This document shows, in pieces, positions 5,921 through 13,490 of a stretch of 64,000 nt of DNA. The stretch covers positions 1-64,000 of IMG/VR virus record IMGVR_UViG_3300005264_000009, one strand, 5' to 3'. This stretch comes from a virus. Within the stretch, counting starts at the first letter, position 1; each line of letters begins with the position of its first letter. Position numbers and translations under genes: made by a program. The notes below the pieces were generated by a model, which had not been told where the DNA came from, ran no database searches, and saw only the letters and a program-made list of their open reading frames with translations.

Positions 5921-6430
5921 ATGAAATTTTTAGCCGTTTATACATCAAAAGAGGCAATCGAAACAGGCAAATGTGCAATGTTAAGACTTTTAGAATGGGA
6001 TGATTTTTATCCCATGCACAACAAATTATTTGGAACAGGTCAAGTTTACACAGCACCCAATGATAGCCGATATTATTGGGAGAAAAATGGTAAAAATGTT
6101 GTTGAATTAGAGTTAAATGAGATGAACGGTCAAAGTGTTGCATGGCATTCATGCGGTGGAAATAGTATAGCGTACCAACATACATATATAAATGGTGTGG
6201 AGTGTATGCTTGTATGCATTAAATCAAGGAGGCATGGCATTCCTTGCAGTGCAATGAAGGGTTTTGAACCATCGGAGGTCATTTATTATAAAAGTAGTGC
6301 CGAATGGTGGGGTCCATTTGACACGCTGGATGATCATCCAAATGATAAAGAACTTTTTGAACCACCTTCCGAATGGGAGGATGGTGATGAATATAGCGAT
6401 CCAAAGAAAGAGAGAATGAGTCGCTTTTAA
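5921..6430 (+). CDS. hypothetical protein
   Basis: 169 residues. The ATG at 5921 follows AAAGGAAATGATT. An upstream in-frame ATG at 5879 has no ribosome binding site. Soluble, Trp-rich and acidic at the C-terminus (E-W-E-D-G-D-E). No domain recognised. It is the only gene between its own promoter (5755) and a strong terminator (6435), so it appears to be a single-gene transcription unit. Confidence 0.75.
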   Translation: MKFLAVYTSKEAIETGKCAMLRLLEWDDFYPMHNKLFGTGQVYTAPNDSRYYWEKNGKNVVELELNEMNGQSVAWHSCGGNSIAYQHTYINGVECMLVCIKSRRHGIPCSAMKGFEPSEVIYYKSSAEWWGPFDTLDDHPNDKELFEPPSEWEDGDEYSDPKKERMSRF

Positions 6431-6434
6431 AAAT

Positions 6435-6482
6435 GAAGAGCCTTGTGGCATTTGCCACAGGGCTTTTCGTGTTTTCGTTTTT
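6435..6482 (+). terminator. rho-independent terminator
   Basis: GAAGAGCCTTGTGG (6435-6448), loop CATTTG, CCACAGGGCTTTTC (6455-6468), then GTGTTTTCGTTTTT. It is nearly identical to the one at 4051. Confidence 0.85.
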
Positions 6483-6541
6483 ATTTAAAGGAATTAATTA
6501 TGAATGTAAAATTCACTGGAAAGTTTAAAAGGAGAATGGTT

Positions 6542-7261
6542 ATGAATTTTAATTTTACAGGAAAAACAATGGAAGTAGCATACACAACAGTTCACCAGAT
6601 TGAAAGAGATGGTGAAATTGGTGGATGGATTGAACATATACATAATATCAGTGGTAATGGGTGGGTTACTGATGATGCTTGTGTGATGGGCAATGCTTGT
6701 GTGATGGGTGATGCCGTTGTAAGTGGTAAAGCCATCATAATGGACAGTGCCATCATTAAAGGCAATGCACATGTTATGGGTAATGTGTGCATTAAACATT
6801 ATGCAGTCATCGATGAATTTACATATATAAAAGATCATTGTGTAATAGGTGGTAATGCCATTATACAGGGAAATGCTATTATTGAAGGAAATACATTTAT
6901 TTCTGACAATGTTGAAGTTTTTGGTATGGCAAGAATTTCAGGAAACAATCATATAAATGACAAAGTGAAAATTCATGGGCATTCTCAAATTTTAGGTCAT
7001 GCTTGTATTTTTGAAAATGCAAGAATTTTTGAAAATTGTACAATTCGGGAACAAGCATCTGTTTCTGGGAATGCAAAAATACAAGGAAATGCTATTATTG
7101 AAGGAAATGCAGAAATAAACGATGAAAGTATCGTTTCAGGAATTGCTAAAGTACACGGAAATGCCAAAGTATCAGGGCATTCTTATGTGTCAAAAAATTC
7201 ACACATATTTGGAAGTGCTATTGTTAAAAACGAAAATATTATGGGTAAAGTAATGTTTTAA
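6542..7261 (+). CDS. left-handed beta-helix protein
   Basis: 239 residues. I choose ATG 6542, behind AAAAGGAGAATGGTT, because its N-terminus then aligns with its paralogs (F-x-F-T-G-K-T-M-E). The in-frame ATG at 6500 adds M-N-V-K-F-T-G-K, a partial copy of the same cap. After GGWIEHIHN the protein is about 30 turns of hexapeptide repeat (G-N-A-x-I/V-x). No acyltransferase residues seen. A phage beta-helix protein of unknown ligand. Confidence 0.8.
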   Translation: MNFNFTGKTMEVAYTTVHQIERDGEIGGWIEHIHNISGNGWVTDDACVMGNACVMGDAVVSGKAIIMDSAIIKGNAHVMGNVCIKHYAVIDEFTYIKDHCVIGGNAIIQGNAIIEGNTFISDNVEVFGMARISGNNHINDKVKIHGHSQILGHACIFENARIFENCTIREQASVSGNAKIQGNAIIEGNAEINDESIVSGIAKVHGNAKVSGHSYVSKNSHIFGSAIVKNENIMGKVMF

Positions 7262-7296
7262 ATAGTGATTTAAAATTATGGTTTTATAATGGTTAT

Positions 7297-7323
7297 GGTG
7301 GTTACCTATTTTAAAATGCCACC
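7297..7323 (+). promoter_or_regulatory. GGTGGT...GCCACC leader hairpin
   Basis: GGTGGT (7297-7302) with GCCACC (7318-7323), 29 bases before the ATG at 7352. Compared with GATGGC/GCCATC the inner base pair has changed on both sides (A-T to G-C). Confidence 0.6.
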
Positions 7324-7351
7324 AAAAAAATAATTTAAAAGGAGAATGATT

Positions 7352-8071
7352 ATGAGTTTTACATTTACAGGAAAAACTATGGAAGTGAATGGCAGAAAAG
7401 TACGACAAATTGAAAAAGATGGCATTATAGGAGGGTGGATTCAGAAAAGAGAAAACCTAATTGAGAATGCATGGGTAAGTGAAAATGCATGTGTATATGG
7501 TAAAGCTGTAATTTCTGGAAATGCTGTAATTTCTGGAAATGCACTTGTTAGTAATAGTGCAATGGTTATGGGAAATGCTTGTATTAGAGAGAATGCTTGC
7601 ATTAAACATTATTGTACTATTTGCGATAGTGCTGTAATTTCGGGGGATGCTGTAATAGGTGATAATGCACATATAGCAGGATATACGATTATTTGTGCAG
7701 ATGCATATGTATTCGGGGATGTAGAAATATCAGGTAATGCAAGAATTTTGGGGAATGCACATATTACTGGGAATGCTATTATTCGTGGTAATGCAAATAT
7801 TTTAGATTATGCAAAAATATTTGGAAATGCTGAAATTTTTGAAAATGCAAAAGTATTGGGAAATGCAGATGTTTCGGGGTGTTCAAAAATATTTGGGTAT
7901 GCCGTTATTGATGGTAATGCTGTTATATCTAATAATGCAATAATTTCTGGGGCATCTCATATTTATGGGGATGCCGAAGTTTCTGGGCATTCTTATGTGT
8001 CAAGAAACTCATTTATATTTGGTAGTTCCAAAATAAAAAATGAAGTTATTTTAGATAAAACAATGGGTTAA
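7352..8071 (+). CDS. left-handed beta-helix protein
   Basis: 239 residues from ATG 7352 (second ATG of ATGATTATG, after AAAAGGAG). The cap is S-F-T-F-T-G-K-T-M-E-V then GGWIQKRENLIENAWV, followed by continuous hexapeptide turns (I-S-G-N-A-V) to near the C-terminus, which ends in a short unrelated tail. It is the closest relative of the proteins at 5396 and 6542. Soluble, likely trimeric by family analogy. Function unknown. Confidence 0.8.
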   Translation: MSFTFTGKTMEVNGRKVRQIEKDGIIGGWIQKRENLIENAWVSENACVYGKAVISGNAVISGNALVSNSAMVMGNACIRENACIKHYCTICDSAVISGDAVIGDNAHIAGYTIICADAYVFGDVEISGNARILGNAHITGNAIIRGNANILDYAKIFGNAEIFENAKVLGNADVSGCSKIFGYAVIDGNAVISNNAIISGASHIYGDAEVSGHSYVSRNSFIFGSSKIKNEVILDKTMG

Positions 8072-8113
8072 AATAACTTCTAAAATGACTTCTAATATTA
8101 GGTAAATGGTTAA

Positions 8114-8139
8114 GGTGGTTACCATTTTAAAATACCACC
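8114..8139 (+). promoter_or_regulatory. GGTGGT...ACCACC leader hairpin
   Basis: GGTGGT (8114-8119) with ACCACC (8134-8139), perfectly paired, 25 bases before the ATG at 8165. Confidence 0.6.
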
Positions 8140-8164
8140 AAATTAATTTTAAAGGAGAATGATT

Positions 8165-9028
8165 ATGCTTTATGCTTTTACTGGAAAAACAATGATTCAT
8201 CATGGTGTATTATTACAACAAATTATTAAAACCAAAACAAATGAAATTGGAGGATGGATTGAGGGCGAACATAACCTCCTTGGTGATGCTTGGGTAGATG
8301 ACCAAGCAAAAGTATGGGGAAATGCTCGAATTGATGGGTCAGCATTAATTTTTGGTAATGCTTGGGTTTTTGGGAATGCTAAAATAACAGGGAATGCCCA
8401 AATTTTTGAGAATGCCCAAGTTTTTGGGAATGCAAGAATTTTTGAAAATGCGAATATTTTTGGATGTGCAAGAGTAACAGATGCACTTGTTGATGGTAAT
8501 GCCATCATTAATGGTAATGTGAATGTAATGAGTAAAGCCGAAATTTGTGAAAATGCAAAAATTTCGGGTAATACATTAATTCAAGAAAATGCTTACGTGG
8601 GTGGGCATGCAAATATATTTGGAAATGCAAAAATACAAGGAAATGCCTTTGTAGATGGGCATGCAAACGTATTTGAAAGTGCATTGGTTTTTGGAAATGC
8701 AAGAGTTGGCGGGAAATCCTATGTATGTGGAGATACCAAATTGACAGGTAGATGTAATGTAAGAGGTAATGCTTTTATTACAGGAAAAGCTACTATTTAT
8801 GGTGATTCAACTATTGCAGAAAATGCTCGTGTAATGGGAAGTGCAAGAATTGGTGAAAACGCTTTTATTTATGAGAATGCCGTAATTTTTGGAAACGCTC
8901 ATATTAAAGGTGATGCAAGGGTTTTCGGAACAGTAAATGTGTTTGGTAATACTATTATTATAAATAAAGTATTAAGTGGTAATTGTAACATTTCAAATGA
9001 TGCAGATTTAGATTCATACAATTTCTAA
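8165..9028 (+). CDS. left-handed beta-helix protein
   Basis: 287 residues, ATG 8165 after AAAGGAGAATGATT. Longest of the four clustered beta-helix proteins, with roughly 38 hexapeptide turns after the F-T-G-K-T cap and GGWIEGEHNLLGDAWV. The repeats favour I-F-G-N-A and V-F-G-N-A. The C-terminus (D-A-D-L-D-S-Y-N-F) resembles the end of the next protein (A-D-L-N-S-D-N-F), hinting at recombination between gene ends. Confidence 0.8.
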   Translation: MLYAFTGKTMIHHGVLLQQIIKTKTNEIGGWIEGEHNLLGDAWVDDQAKVWGNARIDGSALIFGNAWVFGNAKITGNAQIFENAQVFGNARIFENANIFGCARVTDALVDGNAIINGNVNVMSKAEICENAKISGNTLIQENAYVGGHANIFGNAKIQGNAFVDGHANVFESALVFGNARVGGKSYVCGDTKLTGRCNVRGNAFITGKATIYGDSTIAENARVMGSARIGENAFIYENAVIFGNAHIKGDARVFGTVNVFGNTIIINKVLSGNCNISNDADLDSYNF

Positions 9029-9057
9029 ATCAAATATCATATTTTATAATTTTAAAT

Positions 9058-9084
9058 GGGCTGGCATCCCGAACTGCCGAAAGG
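9058..9084 (+). promoter_or_regulatory. candidate pseudoknot leader E1
   Basis: GGGCTGGCATCCC is a 3-bp hairpin whose loop GGCA can pair with TGCC five bases downstream (9075-9078), just before AAGG and the ATG at 9093. The element is repeated at 9602 with TGCT, which keeps pairing as G-U. Confidence 0.45.
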
Positions 9085-9092
9085 ATAATAAT

Positions 9093-9569
9093 ATGAATAA
9101 AGTAAAAGAATTATATGATAGAGAAGGCATAACCGAAGAGGAAATACATGAGGAGTGCGATATTATGGGTGAATGTAGTGCATGGTTTTTCGATCATGTA
9201 TTACCAGATGTATTATCAAAAGCTGGATTAGAATTTTCTAACATTAATTTTCATACAAAAATTAGAATTGATGTTAGAACAGGTAAAATTGATGTACATC
9301 AATATGCAGATGATATACAATCTGCTGATGATCCTTTTTTCATTACACTTGTGTCGGTTGAACCATTTAGACAAAGTTTTGATGAAATAAAAATTTGGTT
9401 GAAAGAAAACATTGAAGATGAATATTACAAACATCTTTCCGAAGATGAACAAAAAGTATTTTTTCATTCCTGTATGCTTATGGAACAAGATAATATATGG
9501 GAAGATTGGGAATATTGGAAAGCGAAAATAAAAGAGTATTATGCTGATTTAAATTCTGATAATTTCTAA
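9093..9569 (+). CDS. hypothetical acidic protein
   Basis: 158 residues, start after GAAAGGATAATAAT. Very acidic and helical, rich in Asp, Glu, Trp and Tyr, with no Cys clusters or membrane segments. No known domain. Its 5' leader and the sequence after its stop are near copies of each other (E1 and E2), so gene and spacer look like one duplicated cassette unit. Confidence 0.75.
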   Translation: MNKVKELYDREGITEEEIHEECDIMGECSAWFFDHVLPDVLSKAGLEFSNINFHTKIRIDVRTGKIDVHQYADDIQSADDPFFITLVSVEPFRQSFDEIKIWLKENIEDEYYKHLSEDEQKVFFHSCMLMEQDNIWEDWEYWKAKIKEYYADLNSDNF

Positions 9570-9601
9570 ATCAAATATATCACATTTTATATTTTTAAAC
9601 T

Positions 9602-9628
9602 GGGCTGGCATCCCGAACTGCTGAAAGG
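9602..9628 (+). promoter_or_regulatory. candidate pseudoknot leader E2
   Basis: GGGCTGGCATCCC, GAAC, TGCT, GAAAGG. Second copy of E1, upstream of the ATG at 9637. The preceding 35 bases (TTTCTAAATCAAATAT...) are also shared. Confidence 0.45.
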
Positions 9629-9636
9629 TTTTTAAA

Positions 9637-10113
9637 ATGAATACATTAAAAGTAAAAAAGATGTTAGAAATGGCTGGTGAGGCAATGCACTTTAAAAACA
9701 TTTTGCAAAATTTAGAAAACATCACATTTGATACATGTGCAGAAGATAAATATGAAGGTGATGCATACTATACCATTATGATAAATGGTTATAGTGATTA
9801 TTTCGATCAAATGCAGGAGGTTTATTTCAACAAGGAAAATGTGGCTATGGGATTAGGGATTTTACATAAATCAGGTTTTAAAACATCTATGCAAAGATTT
9901 CTACTTTGGCAATACATTGAAAGAAATGAAAGAAATGGAAATATTTGCACCGAAAAATCAAATACACATAGGATTAAAAAATGCAAAAATTGTAAAAAAT
10001 ATTTTTGTGATGAATGTGGTAATGTGTACAAAAAAACAAAAATTCCTGAAAATGTTGAAATGTTGGATGAAAAAGGCATTTGTAATAAATGTTGGAATAA
10101 AATAAAAAAATAA
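9637..10113 (+). CDS. zinc-tailed paralog of the gene at 1195
   Basis: 158 residues. Residues 1-95 match the 90-residue protein at 1195 (K-M-L-E-M-A-G at the start, GFKTSMQRFLLWQYIER at the end). Residues 105-158 add C-K-N-C, C-D-E-C and C-N-K-C, a likely zinc ribbon. The fusion of this unknown helical domain to a zinc module suggests nucleic-acid or protein binding. The gene ends the module-type region. Confidence 0.75.
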   Translation: MNTLKVKKMLEMAGEAMHFKNILQNLENITFDTCAEDKYEGDAYYTIMINGYSDYFDQMQEVYFNKENVAMGLGILHKSGFKTSMQRFLLWQYIERNERNGNICTEKSNTHRIKKCKNCKKYFCDECGNVYKKTKIPENVEMLDEKGICNKCWNKIKK

Positions 10114-10199
10114 ATTTCATTTTATGTTTTACATTTGATTTTGTAAAAAATGTTGTTAAATGTATTTTGTATTTTTTTATTTTTTTATTAAAATAGTAC

Positions 10200-10228
10200 T
10201 TGACAAAACTGAATTTTTTTGCTATAAG
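10200..10228 (+). promoter_or_regulatory. sigma70-type promoter
   Basis: TTGACA (10200-10205), 17 bases, TATAAG (10223-10228). It is the first of two tandem promoters before the ArdC gene. A T-rich TATTTTTTTATTAAAATAG tract precedes each. Confidence 0.8.
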
Positions 10229-10282
10229 TGAAGTTTGGTGTAAATTTACAGATATTTTTTTATTTTTTTATTAAAATAGTGC

Positions 10283-10311
10283 TTGACTTCCTTTGTATAG
10301 TGTGCTATATA
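10283..10311 (+). promoter_or_regulatory. sigma70-type promoter
   Basis: TTGACT (10283-10288), spacer TCCTTTGTATAGTGTGC, TATATA (10306-10311), extended -10. The spacer is identical to that at 11975 and nearly identical to 5755. Confidence 0.88.
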
Positions 10312-10345
10312 TAAGACAAGAATAAAACAGGTATTAAAAATTAAA

Positions 10346-10374
10346 ACAAGCAAATGCATTGGGCAAATGCTTGT
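10346..10374 (+). promoter_or_regulatory. leader hairpin F1
   Basis: ACAAGCA ... TGCTTGT outer stem, AA/AA internal loop, TGC/GCA inner stem, loop ATTGG. Near-identical copy at 12039. Both sit between the same promoter and a GGGAGATGAT start region. Confidence 0.6.
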
Positions 10375-10398
10375 CAAACAATTAAAAGGGAGATGATT

Positions 10399-11217
10399 AT
10401 GAAAACAGAAGCTATGAAAAAAATGTTAGAGGATCAAATTTTGGTACAACTTGAAAATGGTAATGTACCATGGAAAAAGAATTGGGAGGGCATTTTAGAT
10501 GCACCAAAATCATTGAGTACAGGAAATGAGTATGGTGGGTTTAATTATTTTATGCTTGCCATGCAAAATTACGAATCCCCATTCTGGGGAACGTATAAGC
10601 AAATAAAAAATTTAAAAGGAAATGTAAAAGAGGGTGAAAAGGGAACGAAAATCACATTTTATAAAACAGTGGTAAAAAATAAAGATACCGATGATGAGGA
10701 AAGATTCGGTTTGCTTAGATATTTCAATGTATTTAATGTTGACCAATGCGAAAATGTAAAAATACCCAAAAGATTTGAGCCTGAAGTAAATGAAACAGAA
10801 AATGATTATATAGAAAATTGCGAAAGTGTAATTTCAGGGTATAAAGATTGCCCTGAAATTAAATTTGGCATGAACCCTTGTTATATCCCATCAAAAGATA
10901 TTGTCGGAATGCCAAAGATAAACCAATTCCAAACTGCATCTGATTATTATGATGCGATGTTCCATGAGTTTGGGCATAGCACAAAAAGTAATTTTAGACT
11001 GACACGGAATGTAAGTAAAGACAGGGAGGAAATGGTAGCAGAATTTTGTTCATTTTATCTTTGTGCAATGACAGGAATTGAATCAGCCGTAATTGAAAAT
11101 CAAGCGGCATATATTAAAGGATGGAGTAAGAAAATCAAAGAGGATACAGGAATGATATTGCAGTGTAGTTCAATGGGTTGGAAAGCATCGCAATATATTC
11201 TTGGAAAACATTTATAA
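10399..11217 (+). CDS. ardC: ArdC-type antirestriction protein
   Basis: 272 residues. ATG 10399 is six bases after GGGAG. The N-terminal half has the ArdC ssDNA-binding domain pattern (I-L-V-Q-L-E-N-G-N-V-P-W, then G-N-E-Y-G-G-F-N, L-K-G-N-V-K-E-G-E-K-G). The C-terminal half is a zincin-like metallopeptidase with FHEFGHS (HExxH) near residue 195 and a downstream E-E-M-V-A-E-F as third ligand. ArdC proteins protect incoming DNA from restriction. It has its own tandem promoters and conserved leader, consistent with early expression, and is followed by a DUF1874-like gene, suggesting an anti-defence unit. Confidence 0.85.
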   Translation: MKTEAMKKMLEDQILVQLENGNVPWKKNWEGILDAPKSLSTGNEYGGFNYFMLAMQNYESPFWGTYKQIKNLKGNVKEGEKGTKITFYKTVVKNKDTDDEERFGLLRYFNVFNVDQCENVKIPKRFEPEVNETENDYIENCESVISGYKDCPEIKFGMNPCYIPSKDIVGMPKINQFQTASDYYDAMFHEFGHSTKSNFRLTRNVSKDREEMVAEFCSFYLCAMTGIESAVIENQAAYIKGWSKKIKEDTGMILQCSSMGWKASQYILGKHL

Positions 11218-11228
11218 TATTAATAAAT

Positions 11229-11253
11229 GAGCAACTACATTGGGTGGTTGCTC
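11229..11253 (+). promoter_or_regulatory. intergenic hairpin
   Basis: GAGCAACTAC (11229-11238) pairs with GTGGTTGCTC (11244-11253) with one G-U pair. It sits between the ArdC stop and the next ribosome binding site. No T-run follows, so processing or stability is more likely than termination. Confidence 0.45.
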
Positions 11254-11274
11254 AAAATATAAAAGGAGAAAAAA

Positions 11275-11499
11275 ATGGTAATTATCGATGTTGAATATGA
11301 GTGTATAGCAATTAAGAAACATACACTTTGCATTACAGATGAAATGGCAGAGGAATTAAAAAAAGTAAAAAATAAAAACATTTATAATGTAGCAGATATT
11401 TGTGATATTAAAAACTTTTTTGAAATGGATAAAACATCTACAATAATAAAGTGTATGCCAAAGAGTGATGGTAATGCACTAATATATGAAAGTGCATAA
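11275..11499 (+). CDS. hypothetical protein
   Basis: 74 residues, start behind AAAAGGAGAAAAA. Small mixed alpha/beta protein, V-I-I-D-V-E-Y-E-C-I at the N-terminus. Not recognised. It is probably co-transcribed with ArdC and the DUF1874-like gene, from which it is separated by a strong hairpin. Confidence 0.65.
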   Translation: MVIIDVEYECIAIKKHTLCITDEMAEELKKVKNKNIYNVADICDIKNFFEMDKTSTIIKCMPKSDGNALIYESA

Positions 11500-11516
11500 C
11501 ATTTAAACAGTGTTAG

Positions 11517-11550
11517 TAAACGGCTTAAAATGGTGGTTTTAAGCCGTTTA
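11517..11550 (+). terminator. 14-bp perfect hairpin, possible terminator
   Basis: TAAACGGCTTAAAA (11517-11530), loop TGGTGG, TTTTAAGCCGTTTA (11537-11550). Very stable, but followed by GTAATGTTGTTTAGG rather than a clean T-run, so it may attenuate rather than terminate ahead of the gene at 11621. Confidence 0.5.
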
Positions 11551-11620
11551 GTAATGTTGTTTAGGTAATGGGTATCTGAACAATTAAAACATGAACATTT
11601 ACACTATTAAAGGAGTCAGT

Positions 11621-11944
11621 ATGAAATTATTAAACAGTGCAGTAATGACAAGAGAAGGCGTTTATACTTGTAAAGACATAACATTTAAACAATTTAAGGA
11701 TAAACTTAAATTTCATTATAACAATAAAAGTTTAGAAACATTTATTGGATATCAACAAAATATTGATTTAATTAAAAAATGGGTAGGAATTAAATTACCC
11801 ATAAATAGAGTAGTATGCAAATTAAATGATAAGGATGAAATGTTGGTTATGAAATTAAATTATCGAATGATGGGACAAAAAGGAACACTTGTAAATGAAA
11901 ATAATTTCATATTTCAAGTAGTTTCATTTAGTAAATTAGATTAA
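11621..11944 (+). CDS. DUF1874 / AcrIII-1-like protein (candidate ring nuclease, His missing)
   Basis: 107 residues, start ATG 11621 after AAAGGAGTCAGT. The order of motifs follows the DUF1874 family (STIV B116, AcrIII-1): L-L-N-S-A-V-M-T at the start, F-I-G-Y at residues 41-44, then L-I-K-K-W-V-G, P-I-N-R-V at 60-64, and M-L-V-M-K-L-N-Y-R-M near 74-83. Family members have I-G-H, whose His is catalytic for cleaving cyclic tetra-adenylate, the type III CRISPR signal. Here it is Tyr44. It is placed just after ArdC. It could bind rather than cleave the signal, or do something else. Assignment is by recalled motif pattern only. Confidence 0.5.
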   Translation: MKLLNSAVMTREGVYTCKDITFKQFKDKLKFHYNNKSLETFIGYQQNIDLIKKWVGIKLPINRVVCKLNDKDEMLVMKLNYRMMGQKGTLVNENNFIFQVVSFSKLD

Positions 11945-11974
11945 TATTTTTTTATTTTTTTATTAATATAGTCC

Positions 11975-12003
11975 TTGACTTCCTTTGTATAGTGTGCTAT
12001 ATA
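11975..12003 (+). promoter_or_regulatory. sigma70-type promoter
   Basis: TTGACT (11975-11980), same 17-base spacer as 10283, TATATA (11998-12003). Confidence 0.88.
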
Positions 12004-12038
12004 TAAGGTAAATAATAAAACAGATATTAAAAATTAAA

Positions 12039-12067
12039 ACAAGCGAATGCATTGGGCAAATGCTTGT
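12039..12067 (+). promoter_or_regulatory. leader hairpin F2
   Basis: ACAAGCG...TGCTTGT with inner TGC/GCA and loop ATTGG. It differs from F1 by one base in the stem, which remains a G-U pair. Confidence 0.6.
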
Positions 12068-12093
12068 TAAACAACTAAAAGGGAGATGATATT

Positions 12094-12330
12094 ATGATTA
12101 CAAGAGACAACATTAACGATGTAATTGGGGCTTTAACTGATGATGAAAAAAATCAAATTAAAGAGTGTATGCATGAATATGTCATCTTGCACTTACACAT
12201 TGCCAATGCAGGTTGGGCAGTAACAATGGAATTAACCAATGATTATGCCGAACAAGATGTATCAACATCGGCAATCATTGAATTAGACTGGGCATTAGAT
12301 ATTTTAGAGGAGGAAAATGAAAATAAATAA
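12094..12330 (+). CDS. hypothetical protein
   Basis: 78 residues, acidic and helical, ATG after GGGAGATGATATT. Resembles small uncharacterised phage proteins, with no motif that gives a function. It is first in a short operon driven by the promoter at 11975 and overlaps the next gene by 14 bases. Confidence 0.7.
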   Translation: MITRDNINDVIGALTDDEKNQIKECMHEYVILHLHIANAGWAVTMELTNDYAEQDVSTSAIIELDWALDILEEENENK

Positions 12331-12550
12331 TGACAAAATAATTTCTTTGGAGCATAGCCTCACAAAAACATTTGACTATAATGGCTGTGAAAATTGTAAT
12401 AATAATCTTGGAAATGATGTTTATACAACAAAAGCATATTTCGACAATTTCAAAGATTATTATATTATTCAACTTTGCCATGAATGCTTGTGTGCATGGC
12501 ATAATGCTGAAGTATTGGATAAAAACTGTAAAAACACTTTTGAAATGTAA
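12317..12550 (+). CDS. small Cys-rich protein
   Basis: 77 residues. ATG 12317 follows AGAGGAGGAA inside the previous gene. C-E-N-C at residue 25 and C-H-E-C near residue 55 form a probable four-Cys zinc site. Unknown role. The in-frame stop overlaps no neighbour, and the next gene starts 12 bases on. Confidence 0.7.
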   Translation: MKINNDKIISLEHSLTKTFDYNGCENCNNNLGNDVYTTKAYFDNFKDYYIIQLCHECLCAWHNAEVLDKNCKNTFEM

Positions 12551-12561
12551 TGGGGGTTATT

Positions 12562-13056
12562 ATGAATTGTGAGTGTAAACATTTTGCTAATACTGTTAAG
12601 TGTGAATGTGGGCATCTTTTTTGTCAATGTTGTTCTGTTAATGTATCATTTATGCAAGAATGGGAAGACGATTCAGATTATCTTATATGTCCTAAATGTG
12701 GGGTTGATTTTTATTGTAAATGCCCTGAACAATTAAAAAAATATAAAGCTCATTATGACGGAGAAAATGGGGATGGTTACCACATTTTAAGTAAAAAAAT
12801 GGAAGTACCTAAATTTTTTGATAAAGCAAAATTAGTAAAAGAAAATGACATATATTATTATGTTGATAAATATAATGTTTTAGTAGCACCATTTGGTTGG
12901 TATGTAAATTCAGTTGTTTATTTTACAAAACATTTTAATCCAGTAAATGCCACCATTGAATTTACAGATGGTTTAAATGGTTATTATAAAAAAAAGGAAG
13001 TTAATGTAGATGATGTTTTAAAAATCTGGGAAGTGATAAATGACGATAAAGAATAA
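12562..13056 (+). CDS. zinc-finger-like protein
   Basis: 164 residues, ATG 12562 preceded by GGGGGTTATT. The N-terminal 60 residues hold about ten Cys/His (CECKH, CEC, CQCC, CPKC, CKC), like a RING-type or double zinc-ribbon knuckle. The C-terminal part is mixed alpha/beta without known motif. In the same frame just past the stop, a further 28 codons read as plausible protein up to 13145, so the current stop may be recent. Confidence 0.7.
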   Translation: MNCECKHFANTVKCECGHLFCQCCSVNVSFMQEWEDDSDYLICPKCGVDFYCKCPEQLKKYKAHYDGENGDGYHILSKKMEVPKFFDKAKLVKENDIYYYVDKYNVLVAPFGWYVNSVVYFTKHFNPVNATIEFTDGLNGYYKKKEVNVDDVLKIWEVINDDKE

Positions 13057-13228
13057 AAAATAACATATCTTGAAAAAAATGGTGTGTCTGATGAACATAC
13101 CATTAATGAATGTGGTATGTATTTTAATGAGTGCATATTATAAAGACAATAATGAATATAGTTATATGAATGTATTTTATGTGATGATTGCATTTTTGAA
13201 TACATTAAAATGTTACAAAGAGGTAAAA

Positions 13229-13489
13229 ATGGATTATAGCAATGACTATTATGAAATAAACAATATACCATTGGTATATGACTTAGATACACTAAAATAT
13301 GTTAAAATGCCAACTTTAACTATTATGGAGTATTTAAAATTAAATGGATTTAAAAATGAAATTGTTAATGAGGGTTTACCAAAAGAGCAATTCATTCCAA
13401 AAACCATTGAAAAGTTAGAACGTATAAAAAAAATGAATAAAAAAATATTATATGCAATTAATGCACAATGTGAATACAAGGAGAATTAA
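13229..13489 (+). CDS. hypothetical protein, start uncertain
   Basis: 86 residues from ATG 13229, which follows AAAGAGGTAAAA. The open frame extends upstream to 13070, but no ribosome binding site is seen there and the upstream segment also reads in another frame. Basic C-terminus (KKMNKKI). Not recognised. Its stop is one base before the next ATG. Confidence 0.55.
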   Translation: MDYSNDYYEINNIPLVYDLDTLKYVKMPTLTIMEYLKLNGFKNEIVNEGLPKEQFIPKTIEKLERIKKMNKKILYAINAQCEYKEN

Positions 13490-13490
13490 A

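Noticed and set aside
6500-6541. Upstream start for the beta-helix gene at 6542
   Set aside because: It would add a partial copy of the cap. The conserved AAAAGGAGAATGGTT leader and paralog alignment favour 6542.
13070-13228. Extension of the gene at 13229 or a separate small gene
   Set aside because: No ribosome binding site, and plausible protein-like reading in two different frames. Possibly decayed coding DNA, but not supportable as a gene.
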